In this document: positions 44,977 through 52,813 of the stretch, one piece after another
Position numbering within the stretch: the stretch's first letter is position 1
Layout: each line of letters begins with the position of its first letter
Origin: Ferroacidibacillus organovorans
GTDB lineage: Bacteria; Bacillota; Bacilli; Alicyclobacillales; SLC66
Direction of reading: 5' to 3'
Length of the DNA stretch: 64,000 bases
Assembly: GCF_001642725.1 (NCBI RefSeq)
Contig: NZ_LSUQ01000003.1
Location: forward strand, 1-64,000
Position numbers and translations under genes: made by a program
Notes under the pieces: model-generated
Seen by the model: the letters and a program-made list of their open reading frames with translations, nothing else
What the model was told of the DNA's origin: nothing
Databases searched by the model: none

Positions 44977-45876
44977 TTACAAACCGATGGGGTTGTTGCG
45001 CGTCTGCACCCAATTCGTTCCGAAGTTGAAGTAGACAGATTTCCCCTGCATCGAGTTTGGGTCAATTCCTGAACCTGTAGGTGGTCTTAGGTCGAAACCA
45101 ACTGTGAAGGCAAGTAACGTTGATTGGCCTGGGTGAATTACATCATTGAACGTATTGACATTGTACGGTGACTGATTGACAAAATTTGAGGTTTGATCAT
45201 TGAACATTTGCGTTACAGCGACCGAATCAGTACTCACCGTCTGCCCATTCGATACCGCAGTAAGATTGTTGATGCTGTGAAGTAGACCGTTGTTCACTGC
45301 GGTCAAAAGTTGCTGCCCTGTGTAGCCCATTCCTCCGTACATTTGATAGAAATGGTTCACCGCATCAAGGCATTCTTCGATTTGGGTGGATGTTTCTTGA
45401 TTGGACCATTGGTCGTCGTTTCCGGTCGCTGTAGAAACAGGAACGAGCTCCCATACGGTCACGTTGGATTGATTGGAGAAAGTAGCATCGTTTTGAAGAT
45501 TAACTTGATTTGCCGAAGGATTTGAAGCGGTTAATCCATTGGCATCTACGGGTGTGGCTGCAATGGAGGATAGTCTTGCGGTCAATGTTCCTGTGTTTTC
45601 AAGAAACAGGCCGCGTGTGTGTTTATCGCCAGGAGCCCACAGCCCTGTGGGAACAACCCCCGCCTGAGGCGACGTAGTACTTGTGTAGAACATGGGCCCA
45701 GTTTGCGGAATGTCATCGCGCTCAGGGGTGACATTCAATGTTCCGGCTGTGAACGTGTTGGTTGTATTTTGTGAACTGCTTGTGAAGAGTGCGAACGTTC
45801 CGCCTCCGACAAGCGTACTGAGCGTAAGAATCCCTGCTACAGATAGAAGCGGTATCTTCGTCGAGAGTTTCAACAT
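44977..45876 (-). CDS. TasA/CalY family fibre protein (second copy)
   Basis: A 299-aa secreted protein of the TasA/camelysin family. The signal peptide (residues 1-28) ends in the typical GGGTFALFTSSS..NTFTAGTLNV, the SipW-type cleavage region. The beta-sandwich body has WAPGDKHTRGLFLENTGTLT. Larger than the first copy, with an Asn/Gln-rich insertion around residues 115-220. Probably a matrix fibre component or modifier. It lies 90 bp after the first TasA-like gene, behind a terminator. Confidence 0.87.
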   Translation of the reverse strand: MLKLSTKIPLLSVAGILTLSTLVGGGTFALFTSSSQNTTNTFTAGTLNVTPERDDIPQTGPMFYTSTTSPQAGVVPTGLWAPGDKHTRGLFLENTGTLTARLSSIAATPVDANGLTASNPSANQVNLQNDATFSNQSNVTVWELVPVSTATGNDDQWSNQETSTQIEECLDAVNHFYQMYGGMGYTGQQLLTAVNNGLLHSINNLTAVSNGQTVSTDSVAVTQMFNDQTSNFVNQSPYNVNTFNDVIHPGQSTLLAFTVGFDLRPPTGSGIDPNSMQGKSVYFNFGTNWVQTRNNPIGL

Positions 45877-45904
45877 CCTACCTCCTTGGGAAATGGCTGC
45901 GGTT

Positions 45905-45933
45905 TAAAAAAGGTGGTGTTTTCACACCACCTT
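45905..45933 (-). terminator. terminator between the two TasA-like genes
   Basis: On the minus strand, AAGGTGGTGT / ACACCACCTT with a 4-nt loop (gaaa) followed by TTTT. It should partially stop transcripts after the first TasA gene. Confidence 0.85.
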
Positions 45934-45966
45934 GAATGGAATCGACGTTATGAAGCGGATGACTGA

Positions 45967-46581
45967 TTAGCTCCAGCTTTGAGGTCCGACAGCGCCTGTG
46001 TAAGGGTAAGAAACTGGGTTCTTACTGCTGTCGATCGAGTTGTTCCGCGCTTGAATGGCTTCGACGGTGATCGTTGCAGAACCGGTCTGACCTTGGTAGA
46101 AGTTGTTTGCGGCAAGCGGCAATGAATAGTTGATCGCGATGGTCGTACTGGAGCCTGGCGCAAGTAAATAGCCAGTATCTCCAGCCGTCATGTTGGCATT
46201 AGGTGTCAAAACAAGCGGCTGATCATTGGCTGCGGTGTTTGTGATACCGTTCATGTCTGTGGTCGTTGCGTCAAAAATACCGCCAGTCGTTACAATTCCC
46301 GTAGAAGGAATGACGACCCACTCAGAAAGTGATCCCGTGTTGTGTACGGTCAGGTTGACGATTCCCGAATCTCCGGGCGCCATGTTCTGGAAGTTGTAGG
46401 ATGTCGACGTGAATGCGGGTTGGTTGCCATTTGATGCATCCACGTTGACCGTGCCAGCCGCGAACGTGTTGTCTGTGTTCGTTGCGCTTGATGTGAACAA
46501 CGCGAACGATCCGCCCGCCAACATTGCTGCACCTACTGCGGATGATGCCATTGCCAAAGCTACTTTTGATGCGATTGCCAT
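45967..46581 (-). CDS. tasA: TasA/CalY family fibre protein (first copy)
   Basis: A 204-aa secreted TasA/camelysin-like protein. Signal peptide VALAMASSAVGAAMLAGGSF then ALFTSSATNTDNTFAAGTVNV, and PGDSGIVNLTVHNTGSLSEW, the conserved core. Length and simplicity suggest it is the major fibre subunit. Expected to be cut by the upstream SipW and assembled outside the cell. The start has ggagg upstream. A strong terminator after it favours high expression relative to the second copy. Confidence 0.9.
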   Translation of the reverse strand: MAIASKVALAMASSAVGAAMLAGGSFALFTSSATNTDNTFAAGTVNVDASNGNQPAFTSTSYNFQNMAPGDSGIVNLTVHNTGSLSEWVVIPSTGIVTTGGIFDATTTDMNGITNTAANDQPLVLTPNANMTAGDTGYLLAPGSSTTIAINYSLPLAANNFYQGQTGSATITVEAIQARNNSIDSSKNPVSYPYTGAVGPQSWS

Positions 46582-46701
46582 TTGAATTTCCTCCCTAGAT
46601 CCCCTATTGGGTTATGTTTGTTTCAAACTTCTCGCGGTATTGGATGGATAAGTCCATGCATAGCCCGTCGAGAAGGTCTCAACCGAATGGAAGCAATGCT
46701 T

Positions 46702-47304
46702 TCACACTTCGGATTTAGTGGGGGCTACTTCTTTTGCCCGCAGCTCTTTCCGAAGCGAACGCGTGAGACTGACCATTTGAGAGATGATCAGGAGTGCCCC
46801 TGGAATGATCAGTGTGAGCGCCATTCCAAGCTTTGTTTTTACAAATTCGAGGTAGTAACCGACATAGGGAACGGTAAAGTTGTCATACTGCGCAACCACG
46901 TTTTGGGATGGAACAAGGAAGAAATCGGCGACTTTGTTTGCGTCGCCTTTCGTGTGAAACAAGAGCTGGTTACCGCGATGAATCACCTGAATGATGCGGT
47001 GCGTAATCAGCATATTTTGGGTGTATGGTGCTTTGAATGTAATCATTTCGCCGACTTTTAACGTGGCTGGGTTTATGTGTGGCGTGTCAAATATGACGGA
47101 ACCGACTTGAAATGTAGGCACCATTGAGCCGGAGAGGACGACGTACATCTCGTGTCCAAAAATCGTCGGCGGTCCACCAGCGATGCGACTGGAAACACCT
47201 AAGTAGAGTATCAGCGCAAAAAATGCGAGAAGGAGATAGGTGACCACTCTGCCTGCCCATTTCAGTGTTGCTTTCATTCGCTTGATCGCCTTCCTCTTCA
47301 TCAT
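46702..47304 (-). CDS. sipW: signal peptidase I, SipW type
   Basis: A 200-aa ER-type signal peptidase. An N-terminal membrane helix (residues 17-38), catalytic Ser in VVLSGSMVPTF, and the general base in LITHRIIQV, a His as in SipW, not the Lys of ordinary SipS. KGDANKVADFF is the third box, and a second membrane helix lies at the C-terminus (about 155-180). It processes TasA-like preproteins. Its start abuts the stop of the 250-aa gene. Confidence 0.95.
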   Translation of the reverse strand: MMKRKAIKRMKATLKWAGRVVTYLLLAFFALILYLGVSSRIAGGPPTIFGHEMYVVLSGSMVPTFQVGSVIFDTPHINPATLKVGEMITFKAPYTQNMLITHRIIQVIHRGNQLLFHTKGDANKVADFFLVPSQNVVAQYDNFTVPYVGYYLEFVKTKLGMALTLIIPGALLIISQMVSLTRSLRKELRAKEVAPTKSEV

Positions 47305-48057
47305 CTAGTTGGAACTCGGTTTGTTGTATACATCGCTCACGACACTCGCAGGTGCTTGTGGCGCGTCGCTGCCTGCGTGATTCGTAGTGGCTTTTGCATC
47401 AGGTTGATCGGATTTTTTGTCATGTTTCACAAACGATGCGACAACACTTGTGCATGTCTGCATGTCATCTTGCATACGACTGAGATAGGAGGTGGCCGTG
47501 GACAAGGCGGTTTGTCCCCACGAAGCAACGCGTGCGAAAGATTCGATCACTGGTTGCGTATCTTTTTGTGCAATGGCGTTTTGATAATTCGTCTCATCTG
47601 TCGCCGCAGCTTGCGAAATGATCTCGAATGTGGCGTTTGCGTTTTGGATGAGTGACGCTTCCTGTGAAACCATCCCGTTAAGATGCGAGAGAATCTTTTC
47701 TTGATCCGTTTTCTTTTTCTCGTCCTCTTTATCTGAACGAATCCCTGCCCGATGGCTGATCCGCTGTGTGAGCGAGTCAGACTGCTGTGCATCGCCTGCC
47801 AGTTGCCCGACCAATTGCGCATACCACGACGGAAAGTGATCGGCAGATTGGAAGACGGCTGTCATTTGCTTTGACGATGTGAGCAGCGCCTCGGTGTTTC
47901 TCACAAACAGGTCTGAGCTTATCGCCGAAGCGGGTGTGAGCATCGCCGCCAGAACGAGAAGTGTGCGATACGGTTTTTTTTGACGGTTCACACGCATGGC
48001 ACGACTCCGTTCTTTTCGCGATAAAAAGTGGTTTTGCGAATTTGTCACATCACTCAA
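47305..48057 (-). CDS. uncharacterised secreted protein heading the matrix operon
   Basis: About 250 aa, not recognised. A hydrophobic segment (RTLLVLAAMLTPASAIS) near residues 32-48 looks like a signal peptide. The rest is helical and polar with many Gln/Ser/Asp (NATFEIISQAAATDETNYQN; SYLSRMQDDMQTCTSVV) and a low-complexity tail. It occupies the place of tapA in the tapA-sipW-tasA operon but shows no visible TapA similarity. It could be a fibre anchor or accessory factor. The TTG start at 48057 follows gaggcg. Confidence 0.7.
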   Translation of the reverse strand: MSDVTNSQNHFLSRKERSRAMRVNRQKKPYRTLLVLAAMLTPASAISSDLFVRNTEALLTSSKQMTAVFQSADHFPSWYAQLVGQLAGDAQQSDSLTQRISHRAGIRSDKEDEKKKTDQEKILSHLNGMVSQEASLIQNANATFEIISQAAATDETNYQNAIAQKDTQPVIESFARVASWGQTALSTATSYLSRMQDDMQTCTSVVASFVKHDKKSDQPDAKATTNHAGSDAPQAPASVVSDVYNKPSSN

Positions 48058-48078
48058 GACTGTATCGCCTCGCCGGTT

Positions 48079-48134
48079 GTTCTTTAAAACGAACGTTTAT
48101 GTGTTCATTATAACGAACGATCGTAGTGTGTCAA
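48079..48134 (-). promoter_or_regulatory. matrix operon promoter with SinR-like operators
   Basis: On the minus strand, TTGACA (48129-48134), a 16-nt spacer and TATAAT (48107-48112) form a consensus sigma-A promoter. Two GTTC-N8-GAAC dyads (48079-48094, 48103-48118) lie 24 bp apart. One covers the -10 box, the other lies just downstream. The half-sites are GTTCTTT, GTTCGTT and GTTCATT, close to the SinR consensus GTTCTYT. Confidence 0.8.
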
Positions 48135-48354
48135 GAGATTGATATAAAGATTTTCCACGATATTTTCATCTTCATTCATTAGTGACGAAACTGTGCGGAT
48201 ATAATTTCGACGGAGAACGACATATGATCATAAGAAGAAAGTTTGGCGCATAGAATGATCGTCGACGCCGTCGATTGCTCACGAAAAACGTCGGAATTGC
48301 GTGGAAATATTCCCTTGTCGGCATAGGAGATAGCGTTTACGATATACATAGCAC

Positions 48355-48453
48355 GAACCCGAAATCGCAAACCCGTTTGAAATGCGGGGACGCAAAGTCT
48401 CAGTTCTAAGGCTGACCTCAAATCGGCTATGAAGGCTGGACCGCAGAAGGTTC
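48355..48453 (+). promoter_or_regulatory. cyclic di-GMP-I riboswitch upstream of sinI
   Basis: gaacc (48355-48359) pairs with ggttc (48449-48453) as P1. Inside are CGCAAACCC, a stem with a tgaaa loop, GCGGGGACGCAAAG and a second stem, then CTATGAAGGCTGGACCGC, all in GEMM-I order. A promoter-like TTGTCG-N17-TACGAT (48315-48343) would start the RNA just before it. No terminator follows, so control may be at ribosome access. Confidence 0.82.
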
Positions 48454-48483
48454 CTATCGATTCGGTGGGAGGCAAAGGTCTTC

Positions 48484-48669
48484 ATGTCAAATGCTGAGCT
48501 GATTCAGTCTGAAGGCGTTGATGTCGGGTGGATTTCTTTAATGAAGGAAGCGAAGACACTTGGACTGAGCCTTGAAGAGGTACGCATCTTTCTTTACAGT
48601 AAAAGAGATGTGGTGTATGATTCTTCTTTAAGAACAACAGATACAATCGATCTTAATCAAGAACGATAA
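48484..48669 (+). CDS. sinI: SinI-like antirepressor
   Basis: A 61-aa protein with a SinI domain: VDVGWISLMKEAKTLGLSLE then EVRIFLYSKR matches the SinI helix pair that binds SinR. It has no DNA-binding part. gggagg and aaagg sites lie before the ATG. It is followed by sinR and is preceded by a c-di-GMP-I riboswitch, so antirepressor synthesis is probably tied to c-di-GMP. In the known system, SinI binds SinR and frees matrix promoters. Confidence 0.85.
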   Translation: MSNAELIQSEGVDVGWISLMKEAKTLGLSLEEVRIFLYSKRDVVYDSSLRTTDTIDLNQER

Positions 48670-48738
48670 TCGTTCGCTGATGAGATATGTATAGGGGATT
48701 TGCGTTAGGGTTTTGCGATGAATGTAAGGAGGATCACC

Positions 48739-49068
48739 ATGATCGGAGAAAGGATTCGTTCGCTTCGCATAGAGAGGAATCTCTCGCTCTCCGAATTGGC
48801 CGAACGAGCGGATATCGCAAAGTCCTACTTGAGTGCAATCGAAAGAAATATTCAGCACAACCCTTCGATTCAAGTGATTGAGAAATTGGCAAACGTCTTT
48901 GAACTGCCGATTCAACAGTTATTGCCGGACGAGACGATCAACGCGTTTGGCGAACTCGATTCCGAATGGCTGCAATTGGCCAAAGAAGCGGCAGACTCAG
49001 GAATTAGCAAAGAAGAGTTCAGTCAGTTTCTGGAGTATCAAAAATGGCGGTTGCAGCAGCCGAAGTGA
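48739..49068 (+). CDS. sinR: SinR-like transcriptional repressor
   Basis: A 109-aa repressor with the SinR layout: N-terminal HTH_3 (IGERIRSLRIERNLSLSELA, ADIAKSYLSAIERN, NPSIQVIEKLA) and a C-terminal SinI-like multimerisation helix pair (LDSEWLQLAKEAADSGISKE ... FLEYQKWR). The start at 48739 has aaggagg just upstream. It probably represses the divergent matrix operon at the GTTC-N8-GAAC dyads and is opposed by SinI, 69 bp upstream. A terminator follows. Confidence 0.93.
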   Translation: MIGERIRSLRIERNLSLSELAERADIAKSYLSAIERNIQHNPSIQVIEKLANVFELPIQQLLPDETINAFGELDSEWLQLAKEAADSGISKEEFSQFLEYQKWRLQQPK

Positions 49069-49108
49069 ACGGTGCCGGCGAAGTGAATTAGGAAGGGAAA
49101 ATTTCATG

Positions 49109-49145
49109 ACCATTCGATGATAATGCGCGAATGGTATTTTTTTGC
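49109..49145 (+). terminator. terminator of sinI-sinR
   Basis: accattcg / cgaatggt with an 11-nt loop, followed by attttttt, about 40 bp after sinR. Confidence 0.8.
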
Positions 49146-49169
49146 GAAGAAAACGAGCTGCCCAGGGGA

Positions 49170-49961
49170 TTAGAGGGCAGATCGTTTTCCATTTCCCTTT
49201 TTAAGGGTCTGTTCGGTGTGAAGGGTTTCCTCGCGGTTTCTGCGACGGCGTTCGTTTCCTTTGAGCGTAATCCGGGATACGGCGATGCTAACTTCATACA
49301 GGATGATCATCGGCACGGCGACGCTGAGATGTGACACAATTTCTGGCGGACTGATGATCGATGCGACGACAATAATCATCATGTAGGCGTATTTTCGCAG
49401 TCCGTGCAACCGTGCGGGCGTCAAGATCCCAAGTTGCGTGAGAAACATGACAACAACTGGCATTTCAAAAATGAGACCGAATGGCAACAGGATGTTTACC
49501 ATAAAGGAAAAGTAATTCTGAGCGGTGATCATCACGACAAAGTTTTGGCTTGCGAGTGTCATGAGAAAGTGCAAAAGAATTGGAAAGACAATGCGATAGG
49601 AAAACAAGACGCCGATGACAAACATGATGAACACGAGCGGGATAAGCTGTAGAGCAATCTTGCGTTCATGGGATTCCAGGGCAGGCTTTAAAAAAAGCCA
49701 GAGTTGAAAGAGCAAGAAGGGCAGAGTTACGCCGAGAGCGCTGAATCCGGCGATCATAAAGTAAATGTGAATCACATCGCCTGGCCCCAAAATCGCCAGG
49801 CGAATCCCTCCAATCGGGAGTGTGAGGGTGTGGTAGATGCGTGTGACAAACGTCAGGGATGCGGCAAACGCAGTCAACAGTGCGATCAATGAGATTATGA
49901 GACGCTTGCGAAGTTCCCCCAGGTGTTCCTGCCAGCGTTTTACCTCAATCGCTGAATTCAT
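49170..49961 (-). CDS. tatC: Sec-independent translocase TatC
   Basis: A 263-aa TatC with six membrane helices. It has [20 protein letters not shown] near the start (family HLxELRxR motif, Glu key for twin-Arg binding), [17 protein letters not shown] and a late [19 protein letters not shown]. The C-terminal tail is basic. The start overlaps the tatA stop by four bases, giving coupling. With TatA it moves folded twin-arginine proteins, likely including the ferritin-like protein of the same operon. Confidence 0.96.
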   Translation of the reverse strand: MNSAIEVKRWQEHLGELRKRLIISLIALLTAFAASLTFVTRIYHTLTLPIGGIRLAILGPGDVIHIYFMIAGFSALGVTLPFLLFQLWLFLKPALESHERKIALQLIPLVFIMFVIGVLFSYRIVFPILLHFLMTLASQNFVVMITAQNYFSFMVNILLPFGLIFEMPVVVMFLTQLGILTPARLHGLRKYAYMMIIVVASIISPPEIVSHLSVAVPMIILYEVSIAVSRITLKGNERRRRNREETLHTEQTLKKGNGKRSAL

Positions 49962-50206
49962 GACACGTGGTCGACCGGCGTGGTTTTTTGAAGGAGGTCC
50001 AACCCCGCGACCGGTTTTACGTCATCGAGCGGAATAGGGTTGCTCGGCGTGGCAAGATCGCTTGTCAATTCTTTTGTCGCCGATTTGAATTCTTTGAGCG
50101 TTTTTCCGACCGCTTTGCCGAGTTCAGGAAGTTTTGATGGACCAAAGAAAATTAGCGCAAAAATACCGATCAAGAGAATTCCGGGTAAACCAATGTTTGA
50201 AAACAC
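49958..50206 (-). CDS. tatA: Sec-independent translocase TatA
   Basis: An 82-aa TatA: N-terminal membrane helix [20 protein letters not shown], the hinge [20 protein letters not shown] and an amphipathic helix, then a polar tail. A short Gram-positive TatA that probably also serves as TatB. It follows the ferritin-like gene across a hairpin and overlaps tatC. Confidence 0.95.
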   Translation of the reverse strand: MFSNIGLPGILLIGIFALIFFGPSKLPELGKAVGKTLKEFKSATKELTSDLATPSNPIPLDDVKPVAGLDLLQKTTPVDHVS

Positions 50207-50243
50207 AGGACAACACTCCTTGGCTTGATTTTTTAGGTGAGAC

Positions 50244-50270
50244 GGGGTGTGATCAGACGTATCACACCCC
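50244..50270. other. intercistronic hairpin in Tat operon
   Basis: A perfect 10-bp stem ggggtgtgat / atcacacccc with a 7-nt loop lies between the ferritin-like gene and tatA. It lacks a T-run on the minus strand, so it is more likely an RNA processing or stabilising hairpin than a full terminator. Confidence 0.6.
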
Positions 50271-50284
50271 GCAACGGCGGTTTA

Positions 50285-51055
50285 TTATCCGTTTTGATTC
50301 TGGAACATCGTCAGTGTTTTTGTGGTGTTTGGATCCCACCCGCTGTTGCTCCCGACAGCCGCCTGCACCTGCGCTTTGCTTGGCATGGAAAGCGGGCCTG
50401 TTGTGCCACCTGCAAACTGGTTGGGGAGAACGAACGGCGCGAGCCCCTTGGCGATGGCAGCGACGGATGTGCCACCCGCTTCTTCAAGGTAGAAATCATT
50501 CGGGACATTCAATCCGGCGATCTGGTGACCCATCACGCGATGTTCGCACTCGACGCCGAGGATCTCGCCTGCGAGTTGTGCGAGCGCAGGTTGTTTGAGC
50601 GGGCCTCCGAATTGGTAAATCGCCGCAAGGTATGCTTTGATAAAGGTGACCTCGAGCGCCTGTAGGAGATTGAGATAGCTTTTGCTGTCCTTAAAGGTGT
50701 CAGCGGGAAAGTAGAAGGATGTATACGGGGACTTTGCGCCTGCCCCTTGCAACAATTCAACGTGATAGAACTCAGCGCCGAGTGCACCTTGAAGATACGG
50801 TTTGTTGCCGGCGTTTACGACGGACCCTATGGGAGAATGAAGTCCCGTATAGTAGAATGTAGTCGCGAGACGCTCTGCAGTGAGTGCCGCGCCGATGATG
50901 CTTGCGACAGTGTCTTCGCTCGTGGCGGCAAATGCGCTCGCATCGACGCCCGCGAGTCCGCCGAGTGCGACGGTGGCGCTGAGTAGTCCGACGTTTTTGA
51001 TAAACTGTCTGCGCGTGGTTCCTTGCTGATTTTGTTCCTGATTCAATTTGATCAC
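50285..51055 (-). CDS. Tat-exported ferritin-like protein
   Basis: A 256-aa protein with a twin-arginine signal (TTRRQFIKNVGLLSATVALG, cleavage near AFA) and a ferritin-like helical domain. In that domain, ALTAERLATTFYYTG, GAEFYHVELLQG, LEVTFIKAYLAAIY and GEILGVECEHRVMGH supply Glu and ExxH-type residues suited to a di-iron or Mn site. It resembles the 'ferritin-like domain' desiccation-type exported proteins. It starts the operon with tatA-tatC, so it is likely their main substrate. Confidence 0.87.
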   Translation of the reverse strand: MIKLNQEQNQQGTTRRQFIKNVGLLSATVALGGLAGVDASAFAATSEDTVASIIGAALTAERLATTFYYTGLHSPIGSVVNAGNKPYLQGALGAEFYHVELLQGAGAKSPYTSFYFPADTFKDSKSYLNLLQALEVTFIKAYLAAIYQFGGPLKQPALAQLAGEILGVECEHRVMGHQIAGLNVPNDFYLEEAGGTSVAAIAKGLAPFVLPNQFAGGTTGPLSMPSKAQVQAAVGSNSGWDPNTTKTLTMFQNQNG

Positions 51056-51160
51056 CTCGTTGTTTTTTGTGTTTCACCCCCTAATACGTGAGCTCGCAAA
51101 AGCTGGATCACTCACATCGAAATTTTTTTGCATTTTTTTTTTGAACAATAGCGAAACGCG

Positions 51161-51748
51161 GTGATTGGATACGTGTCGGAGTTGCAGTCGGATGAGTTTT
51201 TATTAGAAGGCATTGCTCGCCGGGAACAGGCGGCGCTGGAAACGTTCTATGATCGCCATGAGCGAATGGTCTTCAGCTTTGCCCTGCGCTGTGTGGCTGA
51301 CCGTTCTCTCGCGGAAGAAGTCGTGCAGGATGTTTTCACTCGATTGTGGCGATCTGCGGAACGGTATGATGGACAGAAAGCCAAAGTGTCGACGTGGCTT
51401 CTGACGATTACGCGTAGAATCGCGATCGATCATCACCGCAAATCCATGCGAAACGTTCCAGTGCAAAGCGACGTGGATGACAGGTTGCAGCAGTTGGAAG
51501 AGTCAGACCCAGGTCCACCTGAGCAAGTTGAGGCGAATGAAATGAAGGATCTCGTGCGATCTGCGTTAAATCGCTTGCCGAATGATCAACGTGAGGCGAT
51601 TGAACGTATGTATTATCAAGGTCAGACGCAAAAAGAGATTGCGGAAGCGATTCGCGTGCCACTCGGCACGGTAAAAGGAAGGATTCGCCTCGGTCTGGCG
51701 CGATTGCGCGAACAGATCGACGTCCACGGATGGGGGGATACAACATGA
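51161..51748 (+). CDS. ECF sigma factor (SigK-like)
   Basis: A 195-aa RNA polymerase sigma factor: region 2 (FYDRHERMVFSFALRCVADR, AEEVVQDVFTRLWRSAERYD, WLLTITRRIAIDHHRK) and region 4 (ALNRLPNDQREAIERMYYQG then TQKEIAEAIRVPLGTVKGRI). The start at GTG 51161 is poorly supported; GTG 51173 is possible. It overlaps its anti-sigma gene by four bases and is divergent from the ferritin-like gene. Confidence 0.92.
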   Translation: MIGYVSELQSDEFLLEGIARREQAALETFYDRHERMVFSFALRCVADRSLAEEVVQDVFTRLWRSAERYDGQKAKVSTWLLTITRRIAIDHHRKSMRNVPVQSDVDDRLQQLEESDPGPPEQVEANEMKDLVRSALNRLPNDQREAIERMYYQGQTQKEIAEAIRVPLGTVKGRIRLGLARLREQIDVHGWGDTT

Positions 51749-52551
51749 TTGAACAGGAGACGTTGTGTTCTCTGCGCGAGATGTACGTTCTTGGGGGATT
51801 ATCTGAAAAGGAGCAAGGCGCGTTCGAACGCCATCTTTTGACGTGTTCTTCGTGCCAAGTCGAGGTGCGCTCGCTGCGCGAGGTAGAGGCGTGGCTCCTC
51901 GAAGACTATGCATCGATTGATCCGCCGAGTGGGATGAAAGAGCGCGTGCTCCATCACGTATTTGCTGACACGGTGGATAGTGCATGGGAAAAGGCTGTTC
52001 CTTTTGTGGACGTTTCAAAAGAGAAGCGAAGCGATCTTATACAAGCGTCCCCCCGCCTTAAAACGGTGCGCAGCGGATTGATGTATCGCAAAGTTTCCGC
52101 GTGGCAATCGCTTTTGGCATCCGCCGCGATCGCCGTAATTGCGGTCTTTGTCACGCTGCAGAGCGTGCGCGCGCCGATTTCGCCGTCACTGCCGATGCTT
52201 GGGCGTGTACAACAGTCGCTCACACTAAAATCGACATCCTTTATTCCGCTGGCACAAGCGCGCGTCATGATCACGCAGATGGGCTCGCAAAAACAGCTCT
52301 ACATTTCACTTTCTCATCTGGCGCCTGTGACAGGAACAGAGGCATACCAAGTGTGGCTTGTGCAACCGCGCGGGCGTGGGCTCGCGGTTCACTCGTTAGG
52401 CGTATTTTTGCCAATGAAAAATGGATCGGCAGCTTTTGCCAGTACGATTCCGACGGGGAACTACTCCATGATCGCCATTACCCTTGAACCGCGAACCATC
52501 AATAAAACACCACAGGGGCCTAAAGTTTTGATGGGCACCGCGAACGTCTAA
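51745..52551 (+). CDS. anti-sigma factor, RskA-like
   Basis: A 268-aa protein. The N-terminal zinc-binding anti-sigma domain has ERHLLTCSSCQVEVRSL (HxxxCxxC). One membrane helix lies around residues 125-145 (LLASAAIAVIAVFVTL). An extracytoplasmic RskA domain contains GTEAYQVWLVQPRGRG and VFLPMKNGSAAF. It should hold the ECF sigma at the membrane until a signal triggers proteolysis. The ATG at 51745 overlaps the sigma stop and has a gggggg site. A terminator follows. Confidence 0.9.
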   Translation: MIEQETLCSLREMYVLGGLSEKEQGAFERHLLTCSSCQVEVRSLREVEAWLLEDYASIDPPSGMKERVLHHVFADTVDSAWEKAVPFVDVSKEKRSDLIQASPRLKTVRSGLMYRKVSAWQSLLASAAIAVIAVFVTLQSVRAPISPSLPMLGRVQQSLTLKSTSFIPLAQARVMITQMGSQKQLYISLSHLAPVTGTEAYQVWLVQPRGRGLAVHSLGVFLPMKNGSAAFASTIPTGNYSMIAITLEPRTINKTPQGPKVLMGTANV

Positions 52552-52569
52552 TGAATTCGTCACTACCAT

Positions 52570-52614
52570 AAAAGCGCGTTTCTCACACGTGGTTGTGTGA
52601 GAAACGCGCTTTTT
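52570..52614 (+). terminator. terminator of sigma/anti-sigma operon
   Basis: A near-perfect 19-bp stem (aaaagcgcgtttctcacac and its inverse) with a short loop ends in tttt. Confidence 0.92.
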
Positions 52615-52658
52615 CATGTCTGGGTTGAGGAGCGTTTCAACATGTCAATAAGGCGATG

Positions 52659-52742
52659 TCAGACGGCCGTCATAAGAAGGAACGCGGCCATACCGATAAA
52701 GAGACTGGCCATGGTGCCATTCTTGCGAAAGAATTCGAACAT
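52659..52742 (-). CDS. 27-aa putative membrane peptide
   Basis: A short frame MFEFFRKNGTMASLFIGMAA then FLLMTAV. Its ATG is preceded by aaggaga at a spacing of 7 bases, the best site of any short frame nearby. A charged N-terminal tip and an 18-residue hydrophobic helix give a single-pass peptide. It has no known family. It resembles in style small respiratory or transporter accessory peptides and lies between a terminator and a convergent-side transporter gene on the same strand. Confidence 0.5.
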   Translation of the reverse strand: MFEFFRKNGTMASLFIGMAAFLLMTAV

Positions 52743-52813
52743 GTAAGCATCTCCTTAAGGGTTTTTGATTGTCACATCCTATATATAGTTTCGACACAAA
52801 TCGTTCATAACCT

